NCBI RefSeq assembly: GCF_900109545.1
Contig: NZ_FOAP01000004.1
Location: 248,001-312,000, forward strand
DNA length: 64,000 nucleotides
Direction: 5' to 3'
Origin: Stigmatella aurantiaca
GTDB taxonomy: Bacteria > Myxococcota > Myxococcia > Myxococcales > Myxococcaceae
Positions 1 to 7,746 of this stretch are shown here, piece after piece. Positions within the stretch are counted from its first letter, which is position 1, and each line of letters starts with the position of its first letter. The translations under genes and the position numbers were made by a program. The notes under the pieces are model-generated. The model was not told where the DNA came from. It did no database searches and saw only the letters and a list, made by a program, of their open reading frames with translations.

Positions 1-693
1 GGAGCGGATGCGGCCCTGGGAGTCCTGGATGACCTGGTTCTCCTCCTCGCTCATGTCGCGGACGGAGACCTGGACGAGCGACTTCACGCCCGGGATGCGC
101 TTCACCACGTTGTACATGATGGAGGCGTGAGACCAGGTGAAGCCCTCGTAGGCGTTGCGCAGGTCCGCGTGCGCGTCGAGGTGGAGCACGCCCATGCCCG
201 GGTACTTCTCGGCGTGGGCCTGGATGATGCCGTAGGAGATGGAGTGGTCCCCGCCGACGGCCCCCACGCGCTTGCCCTGCTCGAGCCAGTGCTTCGTGGT
301 GCGGTAGACCGTGTCATTCATCTTCTCGCAGAGCTGATTGACGTCATCGGCGGCGGCCTGGAGCTCCGGCTGGGAGGGGTTCACGCCCCCGGCCTCGATG
401 ACCACCTGGGCGCGCGCCTTGGCGCGGGTGTTCCAGGCGCGCAGCTCCTCGGACTCGGGGAGCAGGGCGATGCCGCGCTCGTAGGGGCGGCCGGTCTCCA
501 CATCGAAGAGGTCCACCTGGCGGCTCGCCTGGAGCACGGCGGCGGGCCCTTCCGAGGTACCCCCGCCGTAGCTGGTGGTGGCCTCGAAGGGGACGGGGAC
601 GAGGACGACGTGGGCCTCCTCGGGAGCGTGGGGAAGACCGAAGATGCCGGAGTCAGCGCCGGCGGCGGCGCCGGGATCGAAGTGGGTAGCCAT
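1..693 (-). CDS. agmatinase-family ureohydrolase (3' part missing)
   Basis: This is the N-terminal 231 residues of an arginase/agmatinase-family enzyme, a binuclear Mn hydrolase of guanidino compounds. The frame is open from the ATG at 693 to the window edge, so the C-terminus is cut off by the window and not by mutation. Two metal-binding signatures are visible: GGDHS at about residues 144-148 and HLDAHADLR at about 167-175. The N-terminal part (AHVVLVPVPFEATTSYGGGT) is typical of the agmatinase branch. The exact substrate (agmatine, guanidinobutyrate, formiminoglutamate) cannot be told from this part. The neighbouring quinone oxidoreductase gene lies on the same strand about 40 bp upstream, so the two may be cotranscribed. 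Confidence 0.85.
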   Translation of the reverse strand, partial: MATHFDPGAAAGADSGIFGLPHAPEEAHVVLVPVPFEATTSYGGGTSEGPAAVLQASRQVDLFDVETGRPYERGIALLPESEELRAWNTRAKARAQVVIEAGGVNPSQPELQAAADDVNQLCEKMNDTVYRTTKHWLEQGKRVGAVGGDHSISYGIIQAHAEKYPGMGVLHLDAHADLRNAYEGFTWSHASIMYNVVKRIPGVKSLVQVSVRDMSEEENQVIQDSQGRIRS

Positions 694-734
694 GGCGCGG
701 CGCAGGATAAAGGCCTGGCCCTGCTTCGCAACTC

Positions 735-1724
735 TCACCCCCAGCGAAGGACGACCTTTCCGACCGTTTCATTGCCCGCCAGCCGCTGGAGCGCCTGCCG
801 GATGTCCTGGATGGGCACCACGGCGTCGATGACGGGCTTGAGCGCCCCGGAGCGGAACAGCGGCAGCAGGTGCCGCTCGGCGGCCTGGGCCACGGCGATC
901 TTCTCCTCCAGGGGGCGGCTGCGCAGCGTGGTGCCAGTCATCCGCAGGCGCTTGGAGAGGATGAGCCCGAGGTTCACCTGCGCCTGGTTGCCCGCCACGA
1001 GCCCCACGAGCATGGCCCGGCCCTGGAAGGCCAGCGCCTCCAGGGTCTCCGGGACGTAGTCGCCCCCGACGAGATCCAGCGCCAGGTCGGCCCCGGCGCC
1101 ACCGGTGGCCTCCCGGACGGCCTGGGCGAAGCGGGGCGGGGAGCCCGGGACGTGGACGGTGCGCTCCACGCCCCACTCCCGGGCACGCTCCAGCTTCAAG
1201 GCGTTGCGTCCCGTGCCCACCACGCGGGCCCCCATGGCCCGGCACAGCAGGGCGGCCGCGGACCCCACGCCGCTGGCCACGGCGTGGACAAGCACCGTCT
1301 CCCCGGGGCGCAGGCCTCCCTGGAGCACCAGGGCATCGAACGCCGTGAGGTAGACCTCGGGGAGGGCCGCCGCGTCCGTGAAGTCCAGGCCCTCGGGCAG
1401 GGGAATCGCCTCGCGCTCATGGACGGTGAGCTGCTCGGCCCAGGCCCCGCCCGCCACCAGCCCCATGACGCGGGCGCCCGGCTGGAAGCGGCGCACCCGG
1501 GAGCCCACGGCCACCACCTCACCGGCGTACTCGAGGCCGGGGATGTCCGGAGGAGCGCCCGGGGGCGGGGGGTAGTGACCCTTGAGCTGGAGCAGATCGG
1601 CCCGGTTGAGCGCGGTGGCGCGCACCTGGACGAGCAGCTCGGAGGGGCCGGGGGTGAGGTCCGGCCGCTCCTCGAAGGAGAGGACCTCGGGACCGCCTGC
1701 GCCGGTGGTTCGGAACACGTGCAT
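735..1724 (-). CDS. NAD(P)H-quinone oxidoreductase, zinc-independent MDR family
   Basis: This 329-residue protein belongs to the quinone oxidoreductase/PIG3 branch of the medium-chain dehydrogenase superfamily, which reduces quinones or enones with NADPH. It has the GroES-like N-terminal fold (AGGPEVLSFEERPDLTPGP, then NRADLLQLKGHYPPPPG) and a nucleotide-binding stretch with ASGVGSAAALLCRAMGARVV at about residues 150-170. The Cys/His pattern of the zinc alcohol dehydrogenases is absent. The frame is open upstream to 1796, but the ATG at 1724 is preferred because GAGG lies 8 bases before it and the family consensus starts there (MHVFRTTGAGGPEVL). The physiological substrate is unknown. Confidence 0.85.
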   Translation of the reverse strand: MHVFRTTGAGGPEVLSFEERPDLTPGPSELLVQVRATALNRADLLQLKGHYPPPPGAPPDIPGLEYAGEVVAVGSRVRRFQPGARVMGLVAGGAWAEQLTVHEREAIPLPEGLDFTDAAALPEVYLTAFDALVLQGGLRPGETVLVHAVASGVGSAAALLCRAMGARVVGTGRNALKLERAREWGVERTVHVPGSPPRFAQAVREATGGAGADLALDLVGGDYVPETLEALAFQGRAMLVGLVAGNQAQVNLGLILSKRLRMTGTTLRSRPLEEKIAVAQAAERHLLPLFRSGALKPVIDAVVPIQDIRQALQRLAGNETVGKVVLRWG

Positions 1725-1821
1725 GGGACACCTCGGCGAGAAGCCTGGTTGCTCTCCAGTGGGGGCAGCGAACTCCCTGGCCCAGGAGAGCCTCACGGCT
1801 TATGAAGCCTGGGAGTCCATC

Positions 1822-2025
1822 ATGTCGCGTCCTGCCTGCCCCATCTGCCAGAAGCCTTCCGCCCCCCGCGCGGAAAATCCCTCCTATCCGTTCTGCTCCC
1901 GACGGTGCCGGGCCGTGGACCTGGGCCGCTGGTTGGGCGAGGAGTACCGGGTCCCGGATCGCCAGGTGGACGAGCGCGAGGACGAGCTGCCGCCGGGCCA
2001 TCCCGAGCGGGGCGGCGACGCGTGA
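1822..2025 (+). CDS. yacG: YacG-type zinc protein, DNA gyrase inhibitor family
   Basis: This 67-residue protein carries the YacG zinc-binding pattern, CPICQKP near the start and FCSRRC about 18 residues later (C-x2-C...C-x3-C), followed by DLGRWLGEEYRVP. In E. coli YacG binds GyrB and inhibits gyrase. Length and motif spacing match the family. The acidic tail (DEREDELPPG) is less conserved. The ATG at 1822 places the first Cys pair at the usual position; a longer in-frame start exists upstream but would add unrelated sequence. Its stop overlaps the start of the downstream PHP-domain gene (GTGA), so the two are probably translationally coupled. Confidence 0.85.
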   Translation: MSRPACPICQKPSAPRAENPSYPFCSRRCRAVDLGRWLGEEYRVPDRQVDEREDELPPGHPERGGDA

Positions 2026-2753
2026 GCGGGTGGGTTGACCTGCACTGCCACCTGCTGCCGGGGGTGGACGACGGCGCGAAGACGCTGGAGGCCAGCCTGG
2101 AGATGGCCCGGGCGCTGGTGGACCTGGGGTTCTCCACCGTGGCGCCCAGCCCGCATGCCCGGCCCGAGTACGCCCCCCGGGACGTCGTCGAGACGCGCCT
2201 CGCGGAAGTGGGCGCGGCGCTGGAGCGCGAGGGCATCGCGCTGACGCTGGGCCGCAACGCGGAGAACGTGCTCGATGATGCCTTCCTGAAGGGGCTGGGA
2301 ACGCCCGAGGCCCGGATGCTGGGGGCGGGCCCCTACGTGCTGGTGGAGCTGCCCTACACGGCCCCGGTGCCGGCGCTGCTGGACATCCTGTTCCGCATCC
2401 GCCTCAAGGGGGTACGGCCCGTCATCGCCCACCCCGAGCGGTGCCAGGAGTTCGCGCGCAAGGGCCGCGCGGCCGAGGCCGTCCGGGCCGGGGCCCTGCT
2501 TCAGATGGATGTGGGGGCGCTCATGGGCCGCTACGGGGGGCCGGCGAAGAAGCAGGCCCGGGCCTTCCTGGACGAGGGGCTGTACACGCTCGCCGCGACG
2601 GACCTACATGCGCCCACGGGCGCCCGGGACTGGGTGGGGCGGGCGATGGCGGAGCTCCGGGGGCAGGTAGGAGAGCAGGCTTTCGTCCAGCTGTTTCGGG
2701 AGCATCCCCGGCGGCTGCTCCTGGGAGAGCCGCTGGAGTCCATGGAGGAGTGA
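2022..2753 (+). CDS. CpsB/YwqE-type PHP-domain tyrosine phosphatase
   Basis: This 243-residue PHP-fold metallophosphatase resembles CpsB/YwqE, which dephosphorylate BY-kinases that control exopolysaccharide export. The metal-ligand motifs are visible: DLHCHLLPGVDDG near residues 6-18, SPHARPEY near 46, NAENVL, AHPERC near 141, and ATDLHAP near 192. The GTG start overlaps the yacG stop. The 17-bp gap to the next membrane-protein gene suggests one transcription unit. The role in polysaccharide regulation is inferred from the family; no BY-kinase or capsule gene is in the window. Confidence 0.85.
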   Translation: MSGWVDLHCHLLPGVDDGAKTLEASLEMARALVDLGFSTVAPSPHARPEYAPRDVVETRLAEVGAALEREGIALTLGRNAENVLDDAFLKGLGTPEARMLGAGPYVLVELPYTAPVPALLDILFRIRLKGVRPVIAHPERCQEFARKGRAAEAVRAGALLQMDVGALMGRYGGPAKKQARAFLDEGLYTLAATDLHAPTGARDWVGRAMAELRGQVGEQAFVQLFREHPRRLLLGEPLESMEE

Positions 2754-2769
2754 CGGTATACCCGCCGCC

Positions 2770-3846
2770 GTGAAGCGTGCCGTCAAGCTCGTGGCCAGCG
2801 TGCTGGTCACCCTCCTGTTCTCGTGGTGGGCGTTCCGAAACACGGACTGGCGATCGCAGTGGGCCAGCCTCCGCTCGGCGAACTACCTCTATGTGCTGCC
2901 GTACTTCGGCATCCTGACCCTCATCCACGTCTTCCGGACGTTGCGGTGGGGGTGCCTGCTGTCGGGGATCGAGCGGGTGCCGTTCCGGCCGCTCAACCAG
3001 GCCTCGGGCATTGGCTTCATGATGCTGCTGGTGATGCCGTTCCGGCTGGGGGAGTTCGCCCGGCCGTACCTCATCGCCCAGCGCACCTCCATCCGCAGCA
3101 GCGCGGCGATGACCTCGGTGGTGCTCGAGCGCATCACCGACGGGCTCTTCGTGGCCACGCTCCTGCGCGTGCTGCTCTTCTTCATCCCCACGGAGACGCC
3201 GGAAGTCCGCTACGTGAAGCTGGGCTCCACGCTGATGTTCGCCGTGTTCGGCGGCGGGCTGGCGTTCCTGCTCTTCGCGCGCTGGCAGCATGACCGCGCG
3301 GTGCACCTGGTGCGCCTCACGGTGGGGCGGTTCGCCCCGGCGCTGGCGCACAAGATGGCGGACGTGGTGGATGGCTTCGTCGGGGCGATGCGCCAGCTGC
3401 CCGATGCGAAGCAGCTCACCTGCTTCTTCCTCTACACCTTCGCCTACTGGGGGCTGAACGGGGCGGGCATGGCGCTGTTGTCCCGGGCCTTCAGCTGCTC
3501 GGGCTCGGTGGACCCCTCGTGCCAGCCCATGACGCTGACGCTGTTCCAGGGCTACGTGGTGATGACGGTGCTGGTGGTGGGGCTGATGATTCCCGCGGCC
3601 CCGGGGATGATGGGGACGTTCCAGGCGGCGACGAAGGTGGGCATGAGCCTCTTCCTGCCGACCTCGGTGGTGAACTCCAGCGGCCTGGCGTACGCGAACG
3701 TGACGTGGCTGTGCCAGACGGTGCAACAGGTGGGCTTCGGCCTGCTGCTGCTGTCGCTGGGGCACCTGTCCTTCCGGGACATCGCCACGAAGATGGACAA
3801 GGACGAGGAGGGGGGCGAAGGCGAAGCCTCGGCCCCCACGGCCTGA
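2770..3846 (+). CDS. flippase-like / LPG-synthase-transmembrane family protein (UPF0104)
   Basis: This 358-residue polytopic inner-membrane protein belongs to the AglD/YbhN/UPF0104 family (transmembrane part of lysylphosphatidylglycerol synthase). The family pattern shows in the first helix with WWAFRNTDW, the RTLRWGCLL motif, the segment MPFRLGEFARPYLIAQR around residues 93-109 and VVLERITDGLF at about 118-128. About eight hydrophobic segments span the protein, and the C-terminal tail is charged (KMDKDEEGGEGE). It starts with GTG 16 bp after the PHP phosphatase. Such proteins are thought to move or modify lipid-linked substrates, but the substrate here is unknown. Confidence 0.8.
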   Translation: MKRAVKLVASVLVTLLFSWWAFRNTDWRSQWASLRSANYLYVLPYFGILTLIHVFRTLRWGCLLSGIERVPFRPLNQASGIGFMMLLVMPFRLGEFARPYLIAQRTSIRSSAAMTSVVLERITDGLFVATLLRVLLFFIPTETPEVRYVKLGSTLMFAVFGGGLAFLLFARWQHDRAVHLVRLTVGRFAPALAHKMADVVDGFVGAMRQLPDAKQLTCFFLYTFAYWGLNGAGMALLSRAFSCSGSVDPSCQPMTLTLFQGYVVMTVLVVGLMIPAAPGMMGTFQAATKVGMSLFLPTSVVNSSGLAYANVTWLCQTVQQVGFGLLLLSLGHLSFRDIATKMDKDEEGGEGEASAPTA

Positions 3847-3864
3847 GGCCGGAGGGGCGCTGGG

Positions 3865-4029
3865 TTACAGCTCCTCGTTGAGCCAGCGGATGATGGCGTC
3901 CTTGATGGTGGGAGGCCGTCCGGACAGAGGCCGGGCGTGAGGGCCGAGCAGGCCTTCCAGCTCCCGGGCGAGGGGCGTGGGGAGGACTTCGCGGGTGCGC
4001 GTGGCGGCGTGGGTGGAAGTGGCAGGCAT
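3865..4029 (-). CDS. small protein translationally coupled to a ribbon-helix-helix gene
   Basis: This 54-residue protein is encoded directly behind the ribbon-helix-helix gene. The upstream stop TAA and this ATG share one base (TAATG), a classic coupling arrangement. The sequence begins MPATSTHAATRTREVLPTPL and ends with a short helix-like segment, TIKDAIIRWLNEEL. No family is recognised. The coupling, the strong codon bias and the amphipathic end support a real gene. A partner role for the DNA-binding protein is possible but is only an inference from position. Confidence 0.6.
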   Translation of the reverse strand: MPATSTHAATRTREVLPTPLARELEGLLGPHARPLSGRPPTIKDAIIRWLNEEL

Positions 4030-4268
4030 TACGGCTGTCCTCCGCCCTTGCCGTACTTGGCGAGCAGATCCTCTACGGCCTCGCGGAGGTACTCGCTCTG
4101 GGCGATGCGGGTGCGCCGGGAGAGCTCGCGGAGCTTCTGCACCTGTTCTTCGGCGACGAGGACGTGGGTGGAGACGACCTCGATCTCTGGGACGGAGCGG
4201 ACTTCCCCCGCTTCGACCGGGGCCGAAGGGGTGTCGGAGCTCAGTGGGCTGACGTTGCCATCCTGCAT
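4029..4268 (-). CDS. ribbon-helix-helix domain protein
   Basis: This 79-residue protein has a ribbon-helix-helix/CopG-like core in its C-terminal half. A beta-strand-like segment THVLVAEEQVQKLRELSRRT is followed by IAQSEYLREAVEDLLAKYG, the usual helix-turn-helix continuation. The N-terminal 30 residues look disordered. A strong ribosome-binding site (AGGAGG) stands just before the ATG. Such proteins are small dimeric DNA binders, either repressors or antitoxins. The next gene is coupled by a one-base overlap and is probably expressed with it. Whether the pair is a toxin-antitoxin unit or an ordinary regulator cannot be decided from sequence. Confidence 0.75.
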   Translation of the reverse strand: MQDGNVSPLSSDTPSAPVEAGEVRSVPEIEVVSTHVLVAEEQVQKLRELSRRTRIAQSEYLREAVEDLLAKYGKGGGQP

Positions 4269-4346
4269 CAGGAACCTCCTGGCGAGCTGCTACAGGCCGC
4301 TACTGGCCTGTGGGCGGCAATTAGGAGGCCGGCCTGCCGTTCCGTC

Positions 4347-4366
4347 AAAAAAACGGCCCGGAGGGC
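4347..4366 (-). terminator. possible intrinsic terminator after the proline-rich gene
   Basis: On the minus strand, a few bases after the stop of the proline-rich gene, a GC hairpin (GCCC/GGGC with a 3-base loop) is followed by seven T residues. The stem is short but the T-run is clear. Confidence 0.5.
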
Positions 4367-4368
4367 GC

Positions 4369-4599
4369 TCAGGCGATGATGCCCGGCGAGCGGGGCGGCT
4401 GGCCCGGCGCGGGAGGATCCTCCACCTCGGGGACGGGCTTGCCGGGCTCGGGCGCCGGTGGGGGCGGGTCCTCTTTCGGAGGCGAGCGCGAGGGCGGATC
4501 CTTCTCTGGGGCAGGGCCGGGCGGAGGCTCACGCCGGGGCGTCTGAGGATCGGGCTCCTTGACGGGCGGTGTGGTCTGCGGCGGCAACTGCGTGGACAT
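4369..4599 (-). CDS. proline-rich small hypothetical protein
   Basis: This 76-residue protein is made almost entirely of Pro, Glu, Lys, Asp and Thr (for example TPPVKEPDPQTPRREPPPGP). It is predicted to be disordered and has no signal peptide. The ATG at 4599 has GGAGG 8 bases upstream, which favours it over an upstream in-frame codon at 4656. A short hairpin with a T-run follows the stop, which supports a real transcribed gene. No function is recognised. Confidence 0.5.
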   Translation of the reverse strand: MSTQLPPQTTPPVKEPDPQTPRREPPPGPAPEKDPPSRSPPKEDPPPPAPEPGKPVPEVEDPPAPGQPPRSPGIIA

Positions 4600-4661
4600 A
4601 CAGGCCCCTCCAGGGTGTCTCGGGGACAAGATGGGCACGGCGGGGGGAGGGGGCACCTGGG

Positions 4662-4702
4662 TAAAAAAAAGCCCCGTCCCCGGGAAATCCTGGGGACGGG
4701 GC
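4662..4702 (-). terminator. intrinsic terminator of the tRNA gene
   Basis: Four bases past the tRNA 3' end on the minus strand lies a perfect 11-bp GC hairpin (GCCCCGTCCCC / GGGGACGGGGC, positions 4671-4681 and 4692-4702, 10-base loop). It is followed directly by eight T residues. This is a textbook Rho-independent terminator. Confidence 0.9.
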
Positions 4703-4705
4703 CTG

Positions 4706-4779
4706 TGGCCAGGGTCGGACTTGAACCGACTACCTGCGGATTATGAGACCGCCGCTCTAACCAGGTGAGCTACCTGGCC
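4706..4779 (-). tRNA. tRNA-Met (anticodon CAT)
   Basis: The minus strand folds as a cloverleaf. The 7-bp acceptor stem is GGCCAGG/CCTGGCC, the D-arm is GCTC...GAGC, the anticodon loop is CTCATAA (anticodon CAT), and the T-arm is GTCGG TTCAAGT CCGAC. The base pair closing the anticodon loop is T-T. The discriminator is A and the CCA end is not encoded. CAT is read by elongator Met, by initiator Met, or by lysidine-modified Ile2. The paired acceptor end argues against an initiator. Elongator Met is most likely, but Ile2 is not excluded. A strong terminator follows. Confidence 0.9.
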
Positions 4780-4963
4780 ATGGGGTGTAACCTACTGCTT
4801 TTACTGCGGAACTTCCAGCGCTTCCTACCGCCCCGCCCGTCGTTGTGCAACAGGCATGGCCTCGGAAAGCACCTTTCTGGGGCGGCTCTATACCACATGG
4901 ATTTCCGGGGGCAACGAGAAGGATACGTGTGCCGAGCGGGGGCTCTATGAGCTGGAGAAGAAC

Positions 4964-6328
4964 ATGACGCTGCCCAGGGGCACGGTGGTGCTGCTGCTGG
5001 TGTTGCTGGGATCGGGCTGTGCGGCCTCGCGGGGAGTTCGCCTGGACACGGGCGAGGGGCGGCCTTTTGTCTACACGCCACGCACGAATGAGGAGCCGGT
5101 CAGGCGGAGCGCTGACGAGTTCCATGAGGCAGTCCAGAAACTGGCGCGCACTGCGCCCCTGTCAGGGAGACCCAGGGAAGCGGCGCTGCGGCTGTTCAAC
5201 TTGGGCCACCCCCGCGCCTTCGCTCCTGTGCGCGGGCGCCTGGGGCTGGTCTCGGTGGAGGATCCGCACCGGGGCCGTCTTCTTGTGCCCCAAGAGCAGG
5301 ACGCGGAACCGGAGCTGGCGAGCGCCTACGGACGCTGGTGTCAGCGCCAGAAAATGCCTCGAGACTGCCTGCATCTGCTGGAGGAAGGCGTCACGCTGGA
5401 CGAGGAGGGCAAGCGCACCCTGGCCTTTCGGCTGGCCCTGGACTCGGTCTGGGCCGAAACGGCCGAGGCCCTGGGAGAACTGACGGACAAGGAGGCGATG
5501 GTGACGATGCTCGCCACGACGGGAGCCGTCTACTTCGCCTTGTGGCTGGCACCCGACCCGGTGCTGTCGAAGGGCATCGCTGCGACGCTGACCGTGGCGC
5601 TGATTGGCTACCTGGGCTGGGACACAGTGTGGAGCTTGGTGAAGGGCTGGAGGGTGTTGGCAAGGGAGGTGGAGGCGGCAACCACCTTCGATGAGATACA
5701 GGACGCGGGAGAGAAGTACGGAAAGGTAATGGGAAGAAACGCCGCACGGGCGTTCGTCATGCTCGCGATGGCGGCCCTGGGAAGCACGGCGCAGACGCTG
5801 GCGACGAGGGTTCCCACGCTCCCCGGATCCGCGCAAGCCTCGCTGGTGGGGGTGGGGCAGGGGGGCTTCCGGCTGGCGGCGGCGGGCCAGGTCACCTCGG
5901 TGGCGGTGGCACCGGGAGGCGTTATCACCATTGCACTGAGTCCGGAGGCCGTCGCGGAGACGGCACGCGGCACGAGAGCCGTGGCGTCCGAACCGGTGGC
6001 GAGCGCTGCCCACGAACACCATATCGCCACGAATAAGTGGTGGGACTCCACCAGCAGCGGTGGCCCGTGGTCCCCCAGGTTCCAGAAGCTCTTCGACCGG
6101 GCCGGCATGTCACTCGATGACACGGCCAACAAGGTTCGAGTGCAGGGCCACAAAGGGCCTCACCCGCAGAAGTATCATGAACAGATCTACGAGCGGTTGG
6201 AGGATGCAATGGGAGGCTGCCGGAGCATTCAGCAATGCCGGGAGGCGCTCGTTGGAGAACTTGAGGCCCTGGCCCGGGAGATCACCCAACCGGGCTCCCG
6301 GCTCAATGCCCTGGTCACCCGGAACTGA
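4964..6328 (+). CDS. SitA-like lipoprotein polymorphic toxin with C-terminal AHH nuclease domain
   Basis: This 454-residue protein begins with a lipoprotein signal (hydrophobic stretch, lipobox LGSGC, Cys19), so it should be membrane-anchored. The ATG at 4964 is chosen because GGAG precedes it and it places the signal at the N-terminus. A central region (about 176-225) has two hydrophobic segments. The C-terminal ~110 residues carry AHEHHIATNK (His pair near 352-353) and GHKGPHPQKYHEQIYERL, which match AHH-type HNH/endonuclease-VII-fold toxins. In Myxococcus, SitA toxins are lipoproteins passed between kin cells by TraA/B outer-membrane exchange and neutralised by SitI. No SitB-like gene is seen upstream. 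The downstream gene begins about 20 bp later and fits an immunity protein. The nuclease role is inferred from motifs. Confidence 0.75.
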   Translation: MTLPRGTVVLLLVLLGSGCAASRGVRLDTGEGRPFVYTPRTNEEPVRRSADEFHEAVQKLARTAPLSGRPREAALRLFNLGHPRAFAPVRGRLGLVSVEDPHRGRLLVPQEQDAEPELASAYGRWCQRQKMPRDCLHLLEEGVTLDEEGKRTLAFRLALDSVWAETAEALGELTDKEAMVTMLATTGAVYFALWLAPDPVLSKGIAATLTVALIGYLGWDTVWSLVKGWRVLAREVEAATTFDEIQDAGEKYGKVMGRNAARAFVMLAMAALGSTAQTLATRVPTLPGSAQASLVGVGQGGFRLAAAGQVTSVAVAPGGVITIALSPEAVAETARGTRAVASEPVASAAHEHHIATNKWWDSTSSGGPWSPRFQKLFDRAGMSLDDTANKVRVQGHKGPHPQKYHEQIYERLEDAMGGCRSIQQCREALVGELEALAREITQPGSRLNALVTRN

Positions 6329-6349
6329 CGCACAGGAAGACTCTTGACG

Positions 6350-7594
6350 ATGCGATACTTCAAACTCTCCGATGACATGAGTCTCCAGGGGCGATGGCTG
6401 CTGGGAGACCCCACGGATTCGCAGGGCCAGGAGGTGGATGACCCATGGCAGTTCAAGGCTGGATGTCCCGTCGCGATTGAAGAGCGACTCAAGATCCCCA
6501 TCTACCATCCCGGGAGCCCTCTCGATTTCACGCTGACGGACGTTGGTGGCGCACCCGTCGTTCATAAGAGAATCGCGAGCATCTTCGCGGAGCTGGCGCC
6601 TGACAACGTGCAGGTCATCCCGGTCGATGTCGACGGGCTGCTTGAGCCGTACTGTATCCTCGTTGTTACTCGGCTCATCCGGTGCATCGACGACAACATC
6701 TCGGAGGAGGTGCGGTACTGGAAGCCGGAGGATGGGCGCCCGGAGAAGGTCGGGAAGTATCGCGCTGTCTACGGCATGCGAATCGACCCGGCAAAGGTGG
6801 GAGACGCCAAGGTATTCCGGACCTGGGGATGGACTGGGACAGTCATCGTGTCCGAGGACATCAAGGAGGCGCTGGAGCGAGCGGGAGTCACTGGGGCGAA
6901 GTTCGAGGAGGTCACCGGCCCGAGCGCCCTCAGTCCGGAGGAGCGTGAACACAACCGGAAGCTCCTGGCGCTTCGGGATGAGACGGACGCGGCCCGCGAA
7001 GCCTTCTGGCGCACCCTGGGGAGGTTGGACGAGGAAGCCATCATCCCCATCGTCGTCGGTGGTAACTGGCCCGCCCGGCGCCAGGTCTGGCGTGTCATCC
7101 ACCGCCCCGAGGGGCGGACTCTCCTGGTGACGGACGGGCTCTCGGACTTCTTCGTGGACCGCGCGGAGCCGTCCGTGGGCTTCGGCCTGGAGCTGGCCCT
7201 GGAGACGGACGAGCCGCTCCAGGACGCCGAGAAGAGCTGGCCCCTGCTGCTGCTGGAGCGGGTGGGGGACGAGGTGGCCGAGCACGAGCGGGTGCGCGAG
7301 AGGGTGAAGACGGGCTTGATGTCCATGGAGGTCTCCGGCAAGGGCATGCCCCAGTCGCTCGTCACCCAGGAGGGCAGGGTGGGCGTGCTGCTGGGCCAGG
7401 AGCCGAGCGCGCTCCCCCGGAGCTTCACCATGCCGCCCGGAGAGGTGCGGCTCGTCACCGTCCAGGCGCTGCTGCCGTCAGAGCTGGCCTACCTCTTGGA
7501 GCACGGCAAGAAGGGCCGGGACGAACTGCTCCGGTGCTTCGCCCAAAAGGGCCATGGGCACCTGTCCCGTGCCTGCCGAGACCCGGTGGTTTAG
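6350..7594 (+). CDS. two-domain immunity protein: Imm11 (DUF1629) plus SUFU-like domain
   Basis: This protein of about 414 residues lies directly downstream of the toxin gene. Residues 1-190 match the Imm11/DUF1629 pattern (YFKLSDDMSLQGRWLLGDP, then LDFTLTDVGGAPVVHKR and a conserved ELAPDNVQVIPV). Residues 210-400 resemble the suppressor-of-fused domain, with LLVTDGLSDFF and an acidic/aromatic segment through SWPLLLLERVGDEV. Both domain types are known immunity modules in polymorphic toxin systems; here one chain appears to carry both. A TTG six bases before the chosen ATG is closer to the AGGAAG site and is an equally possible start. The role as cognate immunity is inferred from position and families. 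Confidence 0.7.
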   Translation: MRYFKLSDDMSLQGRWLLGDPTDSQGQEVDDPWQFKAGCPVAIEERLKIPIYHPGSPLDFTLTDVGGAPVVHKRIASIFAELAPDNVQVIPVDVDGLLEPYCILVVTRLIRCIDDNISEEVRYWKPEDGRPEKVGKYRAVYGMRIDPAKVGDAKVFRTWGWTGTVIVSEDIKEALERAGVTGAKFEEVTGPSALSPEEREHNRKLLALRDETDAAREAFWRTLGRLDEEAIIPIVVGGNWPARRQVWRVIHRPEGRTLLVTDGLSDFFVDRAEPSVGFGLELALETDEPLQDAEKSWPLLLLERVGDEVAEHERVRERVKTGLMSMEVSGKGMPQSLVTQEGRVGVLLGQEPSALPRSFTMPPGEVRLVTVQALLPSELAYLLEHGKKGRDELLRCFAQKGHGHLSRACRDPVV

Positions 7595-7698
7595 TACCGA
7601 TCCGGGATGACCAGGTCATTTCCCGGGTCCATGCCCAGCGTGAAGCTGCTGGCGTTGGGCTGGTAGAGCCACTGGGTGGCATTGCCGCAGGCTGCCAC
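7591..7698 (-). pseudogene. probable 3' remnant of a lost gene
   Basis: On the minus strand, ending in TAA that overlaps the TAG of the immunity gene, a 35-codon stretch reads like the end of a secreted protein (ACGNATQWLYQPN, then SSFTLGMDPGNDLVIPDRY). Its composition and GC-rich third positions look protein-coding. The frame stays open only to 7785 and becomes low-complexity beyond 7700, with no good start. I read it as the C-terminal stump of a gene truncated when the toxin/immunity pair or the adjoining inverted repeats arrived. It may also be chance. Confidence 0.35.
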
Positions 7699-7699
7699 T

Positions 7700-7746
7700 C
7701 CCCACTGAGTGGGGACCGCCGCTCCCCACCGTCCGCGAACGCGGAC
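7700..7746. repeat. two adjacent short inverted repeats
   Basis: Two perfect palindromic hairpins lie side by side: CCCCACT-G-AGTGGGG (7700-7714) and GTCCGCG-AA-CGCGGAC (7731-7746). They separate the probable gene remnant from the leader of the next gene. Neither has a T-run, so they are not ordinary terminators. The rest of 7747-8043 holds no gene I can support, only an in-frame extension of the following ORF without a ribosome-binding site. Confidence 0.5.

Noticed and set aside
4706-4964. Possible phage or element attachment site at the tRNA
   Set aside because: No integrase gene and no repeated copy of the tRNA 3' end was seen in the window, so integration there cannot be supported.
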